Below, piece after piece: positions 7,066 through 14,182 of a DNA stretch of 19,901 nt. Under the pieces are notes generated by a model. That model saw only the letters and a list, made by a program, of their open reading frames with translations, had not been told where the DNA came from and did no database searches. Within the stretch, counting starts at the first letter, position 1; the number at the start of each line of letters is the position of its first letter. Source of the stretch: Clostridia bacterium (lineage in GTDB: Bacteria > Bacillota_A > Clostridia > Christensenellales > Aristaeellaceae); the NCBI GenBank assembly GCA_025997215.1, contig BNUH01000049.1, positions 1-19,901 on the forward strand, given 5' to 3'. Position numbers and translations under genes: made by a program.

Positions 7066-7088
7066 CCGCCACCCGTTTCCGGGTGCGG
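7066..7088 (-). other. Leader hairpin with GAAA tetraloop before the methyltransferase
   Basis: On the minus strand CACCCG-GAAA-CGGGTG is a perfect 6-bp stem with a GNRA tetraloop, extended by further G-C pairs with one bulge. It lies between the likely transcription start (about 7105) and the start codon at 7036. It could be an attenuator for transcripts coming from the late regulator gene (a CATTTTA follows), or a 5'-leader stabiliser. Confidence 0.4.
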
Positions 7089-7111
7089 CTGCTCTAGTTT
7101 TTGATAGTACC

Positions 7112-7121
7112 ATTATAACAC
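7112..7121 (-). promoter_or_regulatory. Extended -10 promoter for the methyltransferase
   Basis: A perfect TATAAT occupies 7112-7117 on the minus strand and is preceded by TGT, giving an extended -10 element. No good -35 hexamer is seen 16-18 bases upstream, which is usual for extended -10 promoters. It would start transcription near 7105 and drive methyltransferase, and by read-through antisense to vapBC, the holin-terminase-head genes. Confidence 0.5.
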
Positions 7122-7149
7122 GGTTGGGAGTGTCTTTTAGTGGCGTAAT

Positions 7150-7587
7150 TTATGTAGAATCCGCCCGAACACGATGCAAGGCCGCCAGCGCCTGCACGTG
7201 CAGGCATAATGTCCAGCGTCGGTCATAATTCATCGCGCGCGCGACTTGGCCCCATGGCTTACCATCTATGTAACGCAAGGTGAGCAGCTCCCACAGTTTC
7301 GCGTCGGTTACTTCGTCGATCACCTCGCGCCGATCCTGGATCATATCGGCCAGCCGCGCCGCCGCACGATCCACCGTCTGTGCAAGGTCAACCAGCTTCA
7401 CCGCGCCGTTTTCTACCCGACTGGTCTGGTTATGCGTCACGATCCCGGATTCGCTCATGATCGCAGTCACGCGTTCCGCCGTTTCACGAATACTCAACGC
7501 CTGATTTGTCAGCGCATCTAACCGCCGCCGCCCGCCCTGCAGTTCATCCAGCCACGCCTTTTCCGCCGCGTATGCATGCTTACCCAC
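7150..7587 (-). CDS. Phage late transcription regulator, RinA/ArpU/DUF1492-like
   Basis: 145 residues, GTG start at 7587 with GAGGT seven bases upstream. The C-terminal third (about 105-140: LLTLRYIDGKPWGQVARAMNYDRRWTLCLH...) resembles the sigma-70 region 4-like helix-turn-helix of ArpU/RinA/DUF1492 proteins, where a conserved 'RYI-G--W--IA--M-YS-R-' pattern is followed by a recognition helix. The rest is helical. These proteins activate late packaging and structural genes, and in related phages they sit just upstream of terminase, which fits here. It is preceded by an operator-like palindrome at 7606-7629 that probably controls its expression. Confidence 0.75.
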   Translation of the reverse strand: MGKHAYAAEKAWLDELQGGRRRLDALTNQALSIRETAERVTAIMSESGIVTHNQTSRVENGAVKLVDLAQTVDRAAARLADMIQDRREVIDEVTDAKLWELLTLRYIDGKPWGQVARAMNYDRRWTLCLHVQALAALHRVRADST

Positions 7588-7605
7588 TCACAACACCTCA
7601 CTCTC

Positions 7606-7648
7606 GTAGTATAAAATGTATTATACTACAACAAAGATGTTTATACTA
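7606..7648. promoter_or_regulatory. Palindromic operator plus extra half-site upstream of the late regulator
   Basis: GTAGTATAA (7606-7614) and TTATACTAC (7621-7629) form a perfect 9-bp inverted repeat around AATGTA. A third half-site, TTATACTA, lies at 7641-7648, exactly 20 bases from the second copy. The arms contain TATAAT/TATACT-like -10 sequences on the minus strand, so a bound protein would occlude the promoter of the late regulator. This may be the binding site of a phage repressor or autoregulation by the regulator itself. Confidence 0.6.
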
Positions 7649-7703
7649 TGCCGCCATACACTCCTCGCACTAGTAATCGCCTACGCCGTCCCAGTTCCCT
7701 CCG

Positions 7704-7976
7704 TCATTCAATAGTCGCCAGCTCCCGCCGAATATCGCGCGGTATGTTATCCGCCCACACGAAGGAATTTTGCAGCAGATAATTATTATATGTACTGGCA
7801 GTAGTATTCGCGCGCATCCTCGCCTGCGCTGCCCATGAAAGTTCCTCCCGATCCGTGGAATCCTTATATTGTTTCCATGTTAGGTAATCCGCTTCATACG
7901 AGGCGATCATCCCGCGCGCTGTATCCTCAACGTTTTTGAGGGATTCATACCGTGTGGATTCATTCAGTTTAGGCAT
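7704..7976 (-). CDS. Small phage protein, function unknown
   Basis: 90 residues from ATG 7976, seven bases after GGAG; an upstream ATG two codons earlier sits too close to that site. It overlaps the end of the exonuclease gene by eight bases, so translation is coupled. The protein is hydrophilic, rich in Glu, Arg, Asn and aromatic residues (YEADYLTWKQYKDSTDREEL), with no membrane segment or recognised motif. Its place in the recombination block suggests a role in early phage DNA metabolism, which cannot be tested from sequence alone. Confidence 0.7.
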   Translation of the reverse strand: MPKLNESTRYESLKNVEDTARGMIASYEADYLTWKQYKDSTDREELSWAAQARMRANTTASTYNNYLLQNSFVWADNIPRDIRRELATIE

Positions 7977-8937
7977 AATCATGCTCCTTCTTTATGCAGA
8001 AACAACGTTTTACGCCGTGTTTCATGCACTTGTCTATATCGATGTCAGGATACGCCTTCAATAACGCGTCCTTATCCAAATGGTTGTCGGCCTGGGTACG
8101 CCACGTCGCCGTGTATTCTGCTCCGGCCAGATACTTAGCAGTACCCATTTCATCCTTGAGCGTGTTGGTCAGCGTCTGAATCTCGCCTTCCAACGCCTTG
8201 TAGACCTGTTTCTTAGCGTACAGCTCGGCCAGGATAGAATCATCCCGCGCCTGTTTGAGCGCGCCATCATCGGTCGGGTACAACGCGCCCAGCGTGGCCT
8301 TCGTCGAATCGCTGCCATCCGCCGACGGCGCTATCCCCATGAGCACGTGCTCGTGCCAGAACGTACGCTCCGCCTCGACCAGCGCGGCCACGTCCGCCTC
8401 GTCGCGTTCCACCTCGAATATCTTGAACTCCGTACCGTACACCAGCACCGCCAGGAACCAGCGCCGCGCGCCTGTCACGGCCATATAATGCGTGCACTGC
8501 GTGTAGTATTCGATAGGATAATCGCCGTTTTTGAAGCGTTCCAGGCGGATGTCCCGGCTAGTCTTACATTCCAGTCCGCAGCGAGCGGTGGGAACCCAGC
8601 GGTCGATATTCGCCAGCATCCAGGGGTATTCCGTTGATTGGTATATCGCATGCCGACGCTCGACCCTCAGCCGCGTCTCCTCATGGAACCGTGACGCCAC
8701 GTAACCTTCCAGATCCCTGCCGGAGCGCATGGCCTCCGTCTCCGTGGGTTCGAGGCCCAGCCCCAGCTTGTCGGCCCATACCGTGTACGCGCTCCGATAC
8801 GGACTGACGCCCATCACCGCCGCCGCGTCACTGCCGCCGATCCCCTTGCGGCGCGCGTTCAGCCACTGATCGCGCGCCATGTCCTTCGTGCTGGCCAGCA
8901 CCATGTACGGATGCGGCTCCGAACCCGAACGTTTCAC
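7969..8937 (-). CDS. YqaJ-family phage recombination exonuclease
   Basis: 322 residues from GTG 8937, which lies in a TGGTGA overlap with the preceding gene and follows AGGAGG. A longer upstream frame is low-complexity Gly/Arg reading through the preceding gene and is not real. Motifs of the lambda-exonuclease-like PD-(D/E)XK fold are present: RKGIGGSDAAAVMG (30-43), E78 in DLEGYVASRF, D112 in NIDRWV, E123 and K125 in LECK, and YTQCTHYM (145-152). The enzyme resects double-stranded ends for single-strand annealing recombination. The usual partner annealing protein (RecT/Erf/Redbeta type) is not visible next door, unless the neighbouring 124-aa or 90-aa protein substitutes. Confidence 0.93.
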   Translation of the reverse strand: MKRSGSEPHPYMVLASTKDMARDQWLNARRKGIGGSDAAAVMGVSPYRSAYTVWADKLGLGLEPTETEAMRSGRDLEGYVASRFHEETRLRVERRHAIYQSTEYPWMLANIDRWVPTARCGLECKTSRDIRLERFKNGDYPIEYYTQCTHYMAVTGARRWFLAVLVYGTEFKIFEVERDEADVAALVEAERTFWHEHVLMGIAPSADGSDSTKATLGALYPTDDGALKQARDDSILAELYAKKQVYKALEGEIQTLTNTLKDEMGTAKYLAGAEYTATWRTQADNHLDKDALLKAYPDIDIDKCMKHGVKRCFCIKKEHDYA

Positions 8938-9308
8938 CACAGCCTCCTGCGACCGTTCGCCGCGTTCACCTCGGCGCGCATGTCCATCTCGGCATCGGTT
9001 TCCGCATCTTCCAGCTCCGTTATCCGCTCCTCGACCTCGTCCAGGCTGTCCTCCGAAAGCTCCAAGCCCCACGCCTCGGCCAGCTCCAGCGCCGCGCTGA
9101 ACGCGTCGCGGATTTCTTCCAGCACGTCGATGTCGTCCCAGCCCAGATCGTATATTGTTTTCTTCTTCATACGTAATTTTATGCTTGCGGGTACGGCAGC
9201 ATCTCTGGTATAATAAGCGCGATTCATAACGATTACCTCTTTCAGCGAATCCGCCGTGACCGCGGCGGTTTCGCCGTTTTGGGGCAGCGATAGGATCTTG
9301 TGTTCCAT
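8934..9308 (-). CDS. Acidic phage protein at the head of the recombination operon, function unknown
   Basis: 124 residues from ATG 9308, seven bases after GGAGG; ATGs further upstream lack a usable site. Residues 1-50 are mixed and contain a basic RMKKKT; residues 55-110 are strongly acidic and helical (IYDLGWDDIDVLEEIR, then DSLDEVEERITELEDAETDAEMDM), probably a coiled coil. It ends four bases into the exonuclease gene and is the first gene after the minus-strand promoter at 9358-9386. It could be an exonuclease partner or an inhibitor of a host nuclease, but no family was recognised. Confidence 0.75.
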   Translation of the reverse strand: MEHKILSLPQNGETAAVTADSLKEVIVMNRAYYTRDAAVPASIKLRMKKKTIYDLGWDDIDVLEEIRDAFSAALELAEAWGLELSEDSLDEVEERITELEDAETDAEMDMRAEVNAANGRRRLW

Positions 9309-9357
9309 GTTCATACCTCCATTTTTGTGTTCTCGGCTCACTTTCTGAACCTTCTAC

Positions 9358-9386
9358 AGTATAACTCGTTCTTCAGGGATAATCAA
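9358..9386 (-). promoter_or_regulatory. Minus-strand promoter of the recombination operon
   Basis: On the minus strand the -35 box is TTGATT (9381-9386) and the -10 box is TATACT (9358-9363), separated by exactly 17 bases. The -35 box is overlapped by one arm of an inverted repeat (9375-9382), so a bound regulator would block it. Confidence 0.65.
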
Positions 9387-9441
9387 TGCATTGTCGCAAC
9401 TGTTATCCCTTTATTCTCTTTTATTCGCACTTTTGCGACAA
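9375..9441. promoter_or_regulatory. Two interleaved operator-like inverted repeats in the divergent control region
   Basis: AGGGATAA (9375-9382) is the exact complement of TTATCCCT (9403-9410), 20 bases apart. TTGTCGCAA (9391-9399) is the exact complement of TTGCGACAA (9433-9441). The pairs interleave, so they cannot both form hairpins and are better explained as paired binding sites for a looping or cooperative regulator. They lie between the leftward recombination operon and the rightward excisionase-integrase genes, where a lysogeny switch is expected. Confidence 0.55.
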
Positions 9442-9454
9442 CTGCTGCACAGTT

Positions 9455-9472
9455 TGTGTCCTGGGGGACACA
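9455..9472. promoter_or_regulatory. Compact 18-base palindrome, candidate repressor operator
   Basis: TGTGTCC (9455-9461) and GGACACA (9466-9472) form a perfect 7-bp palindrome around TGGG. Its size is typical of a dimeric helix-turn-helix repressor operator. No repressor gene is found in the window to bind it. Confidence 0.5.
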
Positions 9473-9506
9473 CGTTCAACAGGCTTTCTTTTCTGTGGAT
9501 ATTGTG

Positions 9507-9512
9507 TATAAT
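9507..9512 (+). promoter_or_regulatory. -10 box for the excisionase-like gene
   Basis: A perfect TATAAT preceded by TGTG is found 30 bases before the start codon at 9542. No good -35 box lies 16-18 bases upstream, so the promoter may be weak or depend on an activator binding the nearby inverted repeats. Confidence 0.5.
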
Positions 9513-9541
9513 TTAGGCTATCTCGACGAAGGAGCGGAATA

Positions 9542-9787
9542 ATGTTATCTATACACCCGATCAGCGCGGCAGCGGAACCATCTTCGGATCGCGCTGAAAT
9601 CGCTAAGGAATACCTTACCACCGCCGACGTCGCCAATATCCTGGGCATTAGCCGACGCCACGCCATCAAGTTGATCCAGGCCGATATACCTCACTTGAAT
9701 TTGAGTATGGGCAGGCAGGCTTTCTTACGTGTGCCCGCGAAGGCGTTTGAGGAATGGTGCGCAAAGCGCACTCGCGTAATCGGCTGA
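9542..9787 (+). CDS. Excisionase-like helix-turn-helix protein
   Basis: 81 residues, ATG 9542 with GGAG seven bases upstream. Residues 24-75 match the HTH_17 / excisionase pattern: EYLTTADVANILGISRRHA followed by KLIQ and a wing ending in FLRVPAKAFEEWC. Such proteins bend DNA for integrase-directed excision or act as small regulators. The first 22 residues are a flexible Ser/Ala-rich leader. It lies just before the truncated integrase in the same direction, which supports the excisionase role, and has no other DNA-binding neighbour. Confidence 0.8.
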   Translation: MLSIHPISAAAEPSSDRAEIAKEYLTTADVANILGISRRHAIKLIQADIPHLNLSMGRQAFLRVPAKAFEEWCAKRTRVIG

Positions 9788-9900
9788 TCATATCTCAAAT
9801 AACCAAAACGCGGGAACTGATAATATTTCCCGTGCGTCCATTGTATAAAACTCCATACATGGGTACATAATTTAAGTACTTCAACAAAGGGGGTTGCGTT
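9788..9900 (+). other. Gap between excisionase-like gene and integrase
   Basis: Contains the short inverted repeat CGGGAA (9811-9816) / TTCCCG (9827-9832), which could be a weak terminator or binding site, and the AAGGGGG ribosome binding site of the integrase. No attachment site could be identified, because the left end of the prophage is outside the window. Confidence 0.35.
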
Positions 9901-10506
9901 ATGAACGCTGCTTCATCGAATGTACTCACTTTTCCCTCGCCTCAATCCGTAAGGCCCGCGCCGAAAAAGCGCAAGTCTAGTGCAACACGGCGCAAGGATG
10001 GCCGCTATCAGAAATCCTTGAGCTATACCCTGCCCGACGGCAAGCATATGCGCAAGTGTTTCTATGGCAAGACACAGGCTGCCGCCATCGAGAAACGTGA
10101 AACGTTTCGCCGTGAGGTATTATCAGGAGTTAACATGGATTTGCATGAGATAACGTATAAGGATTATGTTATGCGTTGGCTTAGCATCCGCAAAGCAGCG
10201 ATTAAGAGCCCGACTGAGTCGGCGATGAACTCGCTGCGCGACTATGAACACTATGCAAGCCTTGCGTTTCCAACGATCGGAAATAAGCGCATTCGCGATG
10301 TGTTGCCATCCGATTTGGTGCTTGTCATAAACATGTTATCAGGTATGTCCTTCTCATATAGTCAAAAGGTTTCTTTTGTCTATAATAACATATTCCGATC
10401 GGCTTATAACGACCGGATACTAACGTTTAACACTATGCAAGGAGTTAAAGTCCCAAGGGGTGAACGTAATACGCACCGCTCCTTAGACCCTGATGGCCAC
10501 GCTTAA
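9901..10506 (+). pseudogene. Truncated phage integrase (tyrosine recombinase), catalytic domain missing
   Basis: 201 residues; intact family members have about 380-400. Residues 20-75 form the arm-type DNA-binding domain (GRYQKSLSYTLPDGKHMRKCFYGKT), and 95-190 the SAM-like core-binding domain (ITYKDYVMRWLS ... NNIFRSAYNDRILTFN). The family then normally runs from 'P...THRAL' into the catalytic domain with R-H-R-Y. Here similarity ends at about RNTHRSL (residue 194, near 10,483) and the remaining codons to the stop at 10506 are out-of-frame IS66 sequence. None of the catalytic residues is present, so it cannot recombine DNA. The start follows AAGGGGG, seven to eight bases upstream. Confidence 0.85.
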
Positions 10507-10811
10507 ACCAAAGTCCTATGCCCATGAAGCCCTCGCGCCTATGGTAAAGCGGCTTTCGCGGCGCAAGGCTGAGTATGTGCTGTTTATGCTCGATTATACA
10601 GTTCCCTTCACGAATAACCTGGCTGAACGTGACTTGCGCCACTGCTAAACCAAGTAAAAAATCAGCGGTTGCTATCGTTCATGGCTGGGTCTGGTGGATT
10701 ACTGCAGCCTTCGCAGCATCATTGATACTAGTCGAAAGCGTTGTGATTGCGTTATGGATTGCCTGTTTGCTTTGGTTGCTCCGTTGGCTCCTGCTGGACA
10801 GTAACCAATGA
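10490..10811 (+). pseudogene. 3' remnant of an IS66-family transposase
   Basis: Reading the frame that contains the ATG at 10493 gives LDYTVPFTNNLAERDLRHC, the conserved C-terminal block of IS66 TnpC transposases. It then meets TAA, and after the next TAA continues KISGCYRSW ... VDYCSLRSIIDTSRKR to a stop at 10811. In intact relatives this stretch is continuous (DLR..KTKQKISGCFRSW), so the two stops replace a lysine and a glutamine codon. Only about 105 codons of a roughly 500-codon gene remain and the 5' part and inverted repeats were not seen. The element joined or replaced the 3' half of the integrase gene and then decayed. Confidence 0.88.
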
Positions 10812-10885
10812 ATAGCCCTACCGCCTTTTGCTAGCAGGATTCTCATTGTATTCTTGAGATTCTATCTTTCTAAATTTGGAATTGC

Positions 10886-10914
10886 TGGACATCATCGTAT
10901 AGGTATGTTAGAAT
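10886..10914 (+). promoter_or_regulatory. Promoter giving a near-leaderless transcript
   Basis: The -35 box is TGGACA (10886-10891) and the -10 box TAGAAT (10909-10914), with a 17-base spacer, each one base off consensus. The ATG at 10921 lies only six bases past the -10 box, so transcription would begin at or next to the start codon with no leader. Confidence 0.6.
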
Positions 10915-10920
10915 AGCAAT

Positions 10921-11804
10921 ATGAATGATAGGAGTGAGGCAAGCCCAAACCGTGAGTATAGAAGCAGCGTGTTTGCTTCATACTTCAACGATCCAGCACG
11001 TTTGATCGAGCTGTACAACGCGCTGTCTGGTCGCGCGTATTCGCCAGATACGCCGATACGTATTAACACGCTCGAAAAGGCGTTGTATTATGATCGTGTA
11101 AATGACTTATCGTTTGAGTTGGACGGACGATTGATTGTTGTATTTGAGCATCAATCGACATGGAATCCCAATATGCCATTTCGTATACTGCTATACATAG
11201 CAAAATTATTCGAAAAGACATATACGAATGCTACGCCGTTTTATAGTACGACGCTGCAAAAGATCGACGCCGTTGAATGTTTCGTACTGTATAACGGTAT
11301 TGAAAAGCATTCAGAGAAAGCGGTTTGGAGACTGTCGGACATGTTCAAGGATAATGATACGGAATCGCGGCTGGAATTAACGGTTCCGGTATATAATATC
11401 AACGATGGCTATAATAGCGAGGTTCTGCGGAAAAGCCAATCGTTGGCAGAGTATACGCGCTTCATAAACCTTGTGAATCATTACCGCGAAGATGGTTATC
11501 ACTTAAGGAATCGGTTGACAGGGCGGTTAATGAGTGCATCGACAATGGTGTAATGGTCAACTATTTATCAGTACATGGAACGGAGGTGCGGGGTATGTTG
11601 TTTGCTGAATTCGACCTTGATGCAGTCGCAGAGGTACGCGTAACGGATCAGATCAGAAAGACTATTTACAATCTAACAAAACAGGGGTTAGACGATATAC
11701 ACATATCGGATGCTCTTGATGTGCCGTTGAGCAAGGTAGATGAATACAGGCGTGAATATGCGGAGACCGTCGAGAAAATTTTCCCAGCAAGGAAAAATGT
11801 ATGA
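10921..11804 (+). pseudogene. Frameshifted Rpn-family PD-(D/E)XK nuclease ('transposase/invertase' family)
   Basis: Two frames together make a normal family member of roughly 295 residues. The first (10921-11553, 210 residues) has YDRVNDLSFELDGRLIVVFE followed by HQST, the nuclease core with catalytic D and the E-x-Q element, and MPFRILLYIAKLFEKTY. The second (to 11804) has VRGMLFAEFDLDAVAEVR, the usual C-terminal block, plus an HTH-like tail. The join is at about 11,509: inserting one A in CACTTAAGG restores HLKESVDRAVNECIDNG and a continuous protein. No standard -1 slippery heptamer is present, so a real frameshift is likelier than programmed recoding. Rpn proteins promote DNA recombination and are often mobile-linked. 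Confidence 0.85.
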
Positions 11805-12010
11805 TACTTGACAACTGATTTTGAATCTGATGATATACAATCGGGGCGAGGTGGGTTTGCAGCTAAGCGAACACGCCTCTTTCATTTGGAGACAATTATT
11901 TGCACTTTTGCGCACTTTGCTCCCCCATTTTACCAAAAACGACAGCCTTATCACCCGCCAATCCCTCGCGCATAAACTGGGTATAGAACTTAAAATATTG
12001 GGAGGGTGAG
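11805..12010 (+). promoter_or_regulatory. 206-base gap with a promoter for the beta-helix gene
   Basis: A perfect TTGACA lies at 11808-11813, directly after the Rpn stop codon. A -10 candidate, GATATA (11832-11837, spacing 18) or TATACA (11834-11839, spacing 20), follows. The remaining 170 bases would be a long leader ending in GGAGGG before the GTG at 12011. A 62-codon frame inside has no ribosome binding site and was not called. Confidence 0.45.
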
Positions 12011-14098
12011 GTGTCTGTTCATATGGCACGTGAATTACCACCTATCTCCAGTGGAGATATTCGTGACCTGCAGGCGGCTATCGAAAATGCGGAGCCGGGC
12101 GACGTCATCTACATAACCAAGGACTTGACCTTGCACCTGGACGACTACGAGACCGCCTTGCCGACGCTTACCACAAGCGGATTCGGCAATAGTATACCTT
12201 TCAGTATTATTGGCCAACCATCAGCGTCGAAAGGTCCGAACGCAAAGATTCATATCGGTAGCGCGGGGAAGCGGTTGAAGGTTCCGCTGGTAGGCGGCAA
12301 CCGTACTGGCTGGTATGATACAGCTTTTTTTGCCAGCGTAACATTTGAAAATATATCGCTGCATATGACACTGTCACCTACGGAACATTTCTTTGGCGGC
12401 TATGTCTGCTTAGGAGAGAATAATGTATTCGTCAATTGTGATGCCGAAGGCAGCATTGTCAATGATAGCGTAGATATAGGATACATTTCACCATTTATAG
12501 GGGATTCGTGGGGTACCCTTTACATGAATCATTGTACCAACAACTGTAAAGTATCATTGCCTTCATGCCGCTATATTGGTGGATTAGTAGGCTCGATTGG
12601 TGGAGATACAAACACTATTGTTAGTTGTGTTAATAACGGATCTATCCGGGGATTTAATCAATTAGGTGGAATTGCCAGTGGGATATATTGTGACAATTTG
12701 TATATGGAGAACTGCGTCAATAAAGGCGATATAGATGCCGTATATGTTGAAGGAGGTGGGATAGCGGGATTTATTTGGTGTGAAATCAACTGTATTGTCA
12801 AGAATTGTTATAATTCAGGCACAATTACAACACAAACTACGAGCATTACCGATGGATGGGTTGGCCTGGGTGGAATTGTTGGTTCAATAGAAATGGGAGC
12901 ACCCAACGCTGGGGTGTATAGCTGCGTTAATTATGGTGATGTTGTTGGAAGGGGTGTCTTGAAGCGATTAGGCGGCATTGTAGGCAGCCTCTGGGTTGGC
13001 GAAGTGATGGATTGCGTCAACTATGGCAGTGTTCGGAATGGCGGTATGATAGGCGGGATTGTCGGTTGCGCAACCTCTGGCGTATATCAAGGTTCGATCA
13101 ACCCAAGCCTGATAAAGCGCTGTGTTAATAAAGGCAACGTGTACGGCACATCGCACGGGGTAGGCGGTATTGCAGGTTGCTTGTATGGTGATGTTACAGT
13201 CGAAGACTGCAGGGTATGCGGCATGGTCGATACAGTCGATACAGTCGTTACAATCGAGGCCAATTCACAAGAAGTCGGCGGCATCGTAGGTATGGTGCAA
13301 TTGGATGTCGATATAGCTTGGACTGATATTAGTTATGAAGCAACGACCATCATCCGAAATAATCTAGCCAGCGCTGGACTCATCAAAGTGAATAATGCTT
13401 CATTAGCCGATAACGGTTTGGACTACGTGCATCGGATACTGGGCCGATTCCTGCCTGACCAGCTCAATCCGGATCCTCTTGTACCACCTAATGTCGGTGA
13501 TAAATTCCTCCTGCTCGAAAACAATTACGCCTTTCCGTCGCTCAAACTTGTCGGTAATAACAGCAAGATCCTTGAAGGTTATGAACTCGACCACTTTTAT
13601 AATATTCAAAAGGGCGGCGTTTATCCAAAACCCGGCGTAACCGTCCAACATTCTGACCCCGACTATGGCGCAAACCGCCTCAACGGCGCGAACGCCAATG
13701 AAATCGACCCCGCTTATCCGCTGGCGAAAATAATGTTCGCCTGCATGTACCCGATTAACGTAGTTATCCCGGCGAGGCTGACGTGCGGCGGCGATAGAGG
13801 GAAATATCCTGCGGGCTGTATGACCGTGGGGTTGTATCGCCCCGACGGTAAAACCTTGCTGGCCACAGCAACCAACGATGAGAATGGCCGCATGAAGCTT
13901 ACCGTGCCCGAATCCGTATTCATCGGCTTTGGAAAATACTGCTTCCTCGTCAAACGGATGAGGACGTCGCGCAACTGGTTGACCAATTATACAGAAACAT
14001 TCCCCGTTTACGTCTACATAAGTCGCAACAGCAAAGGCGGCGCAACAAGCTCCATCTGTTACTCGATGATGCTAGGTGACCCAAATTTCACGGCGTGA
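12011..14098 (+). CDS. GLUG-like beta-helix repeat protein with pilin-like C-terminal domain
   Basis: 695 residues, GTG start at 12011 with GGAGGG five bases upstream (an ATG at 12023 is the alternative). Residues 1-120 resemble a beta-helix cap (DLQAAIENAEPGDVIYI). Residues 185-430 carry eight GG(I/L)(V/A)(G/S) motifs (at 190, 219, 249, 287, 321, 348, 385, 423), each followed by a (S/N)C(V/Y)N.G.(I/V) turn: the GLUG-like pattern of cell-surface repeat proteins. Residues 575-690 resemble a Spy0128/FctA pilin domain (YRPDGKTLLATATNDENG), but the lysine, glutamate and asparagine expected for the isopeptide bond are not at their places. There is no signal peptide, LPXTG motif or membrane anchor, so export is unexplained. 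Function unknown; adhesion or surface layer is a guess. Confidence 0.75.
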   Translation: MSVHMARELPPISSGDIRDLQAAIENAEPGDVIYITKDLTLHLDDYETALPTLTTSGFGNSIPFSIIGQPSASKGPNAKIHIGSAGKRLKVPLVGGNRTGWYDTAFFASVTFENISLHMTLSPTEHFFGGYVCLGENNVFVNCDAEGSIVNDSVDIGYISPFIGDSWGTLYMNHCTNNCKVSLPSCRYIGGLVGSIGGDTNTIVSCVNNGSIRGFNQLGGIASGIYCDNLYMENCVNKGDIDAVYVEGGGIAGFIWCEINCIVKNCYNSGTITTQTTSITDGWVGLGGIVGSIEMGAPNAGVYSCVNYGDVVGRGVLKRLGGIVGSLWVGEVMDCVNYGSVRNGGMIGGIVGCATSGVYQGSINPSLIKRCVNKGNVYGTSHGVGGIAGCLYGDVTVEDCRVCGMVDTVDTVVTIEANSQEVGGIVGMVQLDVDIAWTDISYEATTIIRNNLASAGLIKVNNASLADNGLDYVHRILGRFLPDQLNPDPLVPPNVGDKFLLLENNYAFPSLKLVGNNSKILEGYELDHFYNIQKGGVYPKPGVTVQHSDPDYGANRLNGANANEIDPAYPLAKIMFACMYPINVVIPARLTCGGDRGKYPAGCMTVGLYRPDGKTLLATATNDENGRMKLTVPESVFIGFGKYCFLVKRMRTSRNWLTNYTETFPVYVYISRNSKGGATSSICYSMMLGDPNFTA

Positions 14099-14103
14099 TA
14101 TGT

Positions 14104-14140
14104 AAACAGTCCAGCAGGGAAGTACCCTGCTGGACTGTTT
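14104..14140 (+). terminator. Strong hairpin terminator after the beta-helix gene
   Basis: A perfect 16-bp inverted repeat, AAACAGTCCAGCAGGG / CCCTGCTGGACTGTTT, with a 5-base loop AAGTA starts six bases past the stop codon. The T-tract after it is short, but the stem is long and the A/T symmetry allows it to work in both directions. It separates the beta-helix gene from the Nudix gene. Confidence 0.85.
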
Positions 14141-14182
14141 CATTGAATCACATGGTTATTATCATATGTTCACATTCATGTG

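Noticed and set aside
8938..9072. N-terminal extension of the YqaJ frame to 9072
   Set aside because: It is Gly/Arg-rich antiregister sequence over the 124-aa gene; the GTG at 8937 has AGGAGG and a TGGTGA overlap.
11495..11520. Programmed -1 frameshifting in the Rpn gene
   Set aside because: No X-XXY-YYZ slippery heptamer and no clear stimulatory structure; a one-base deletion is simpler.
9421..11912. Near-identical TTATT(C/T)GCACTTTTGCG at 9421-9437 and 11896-11912
   Set aside because: 17 bases with one mismatch in AT-rich DNA is close to chance in a 20 kb window, and the two contexts are unrelated.
11821..12009. A 62-codon plus-strand frame before the beta-helix gene
   Set aside because: No ribosome binding site, no recognisable motif, and it overlaps the probable leader of the next gene.
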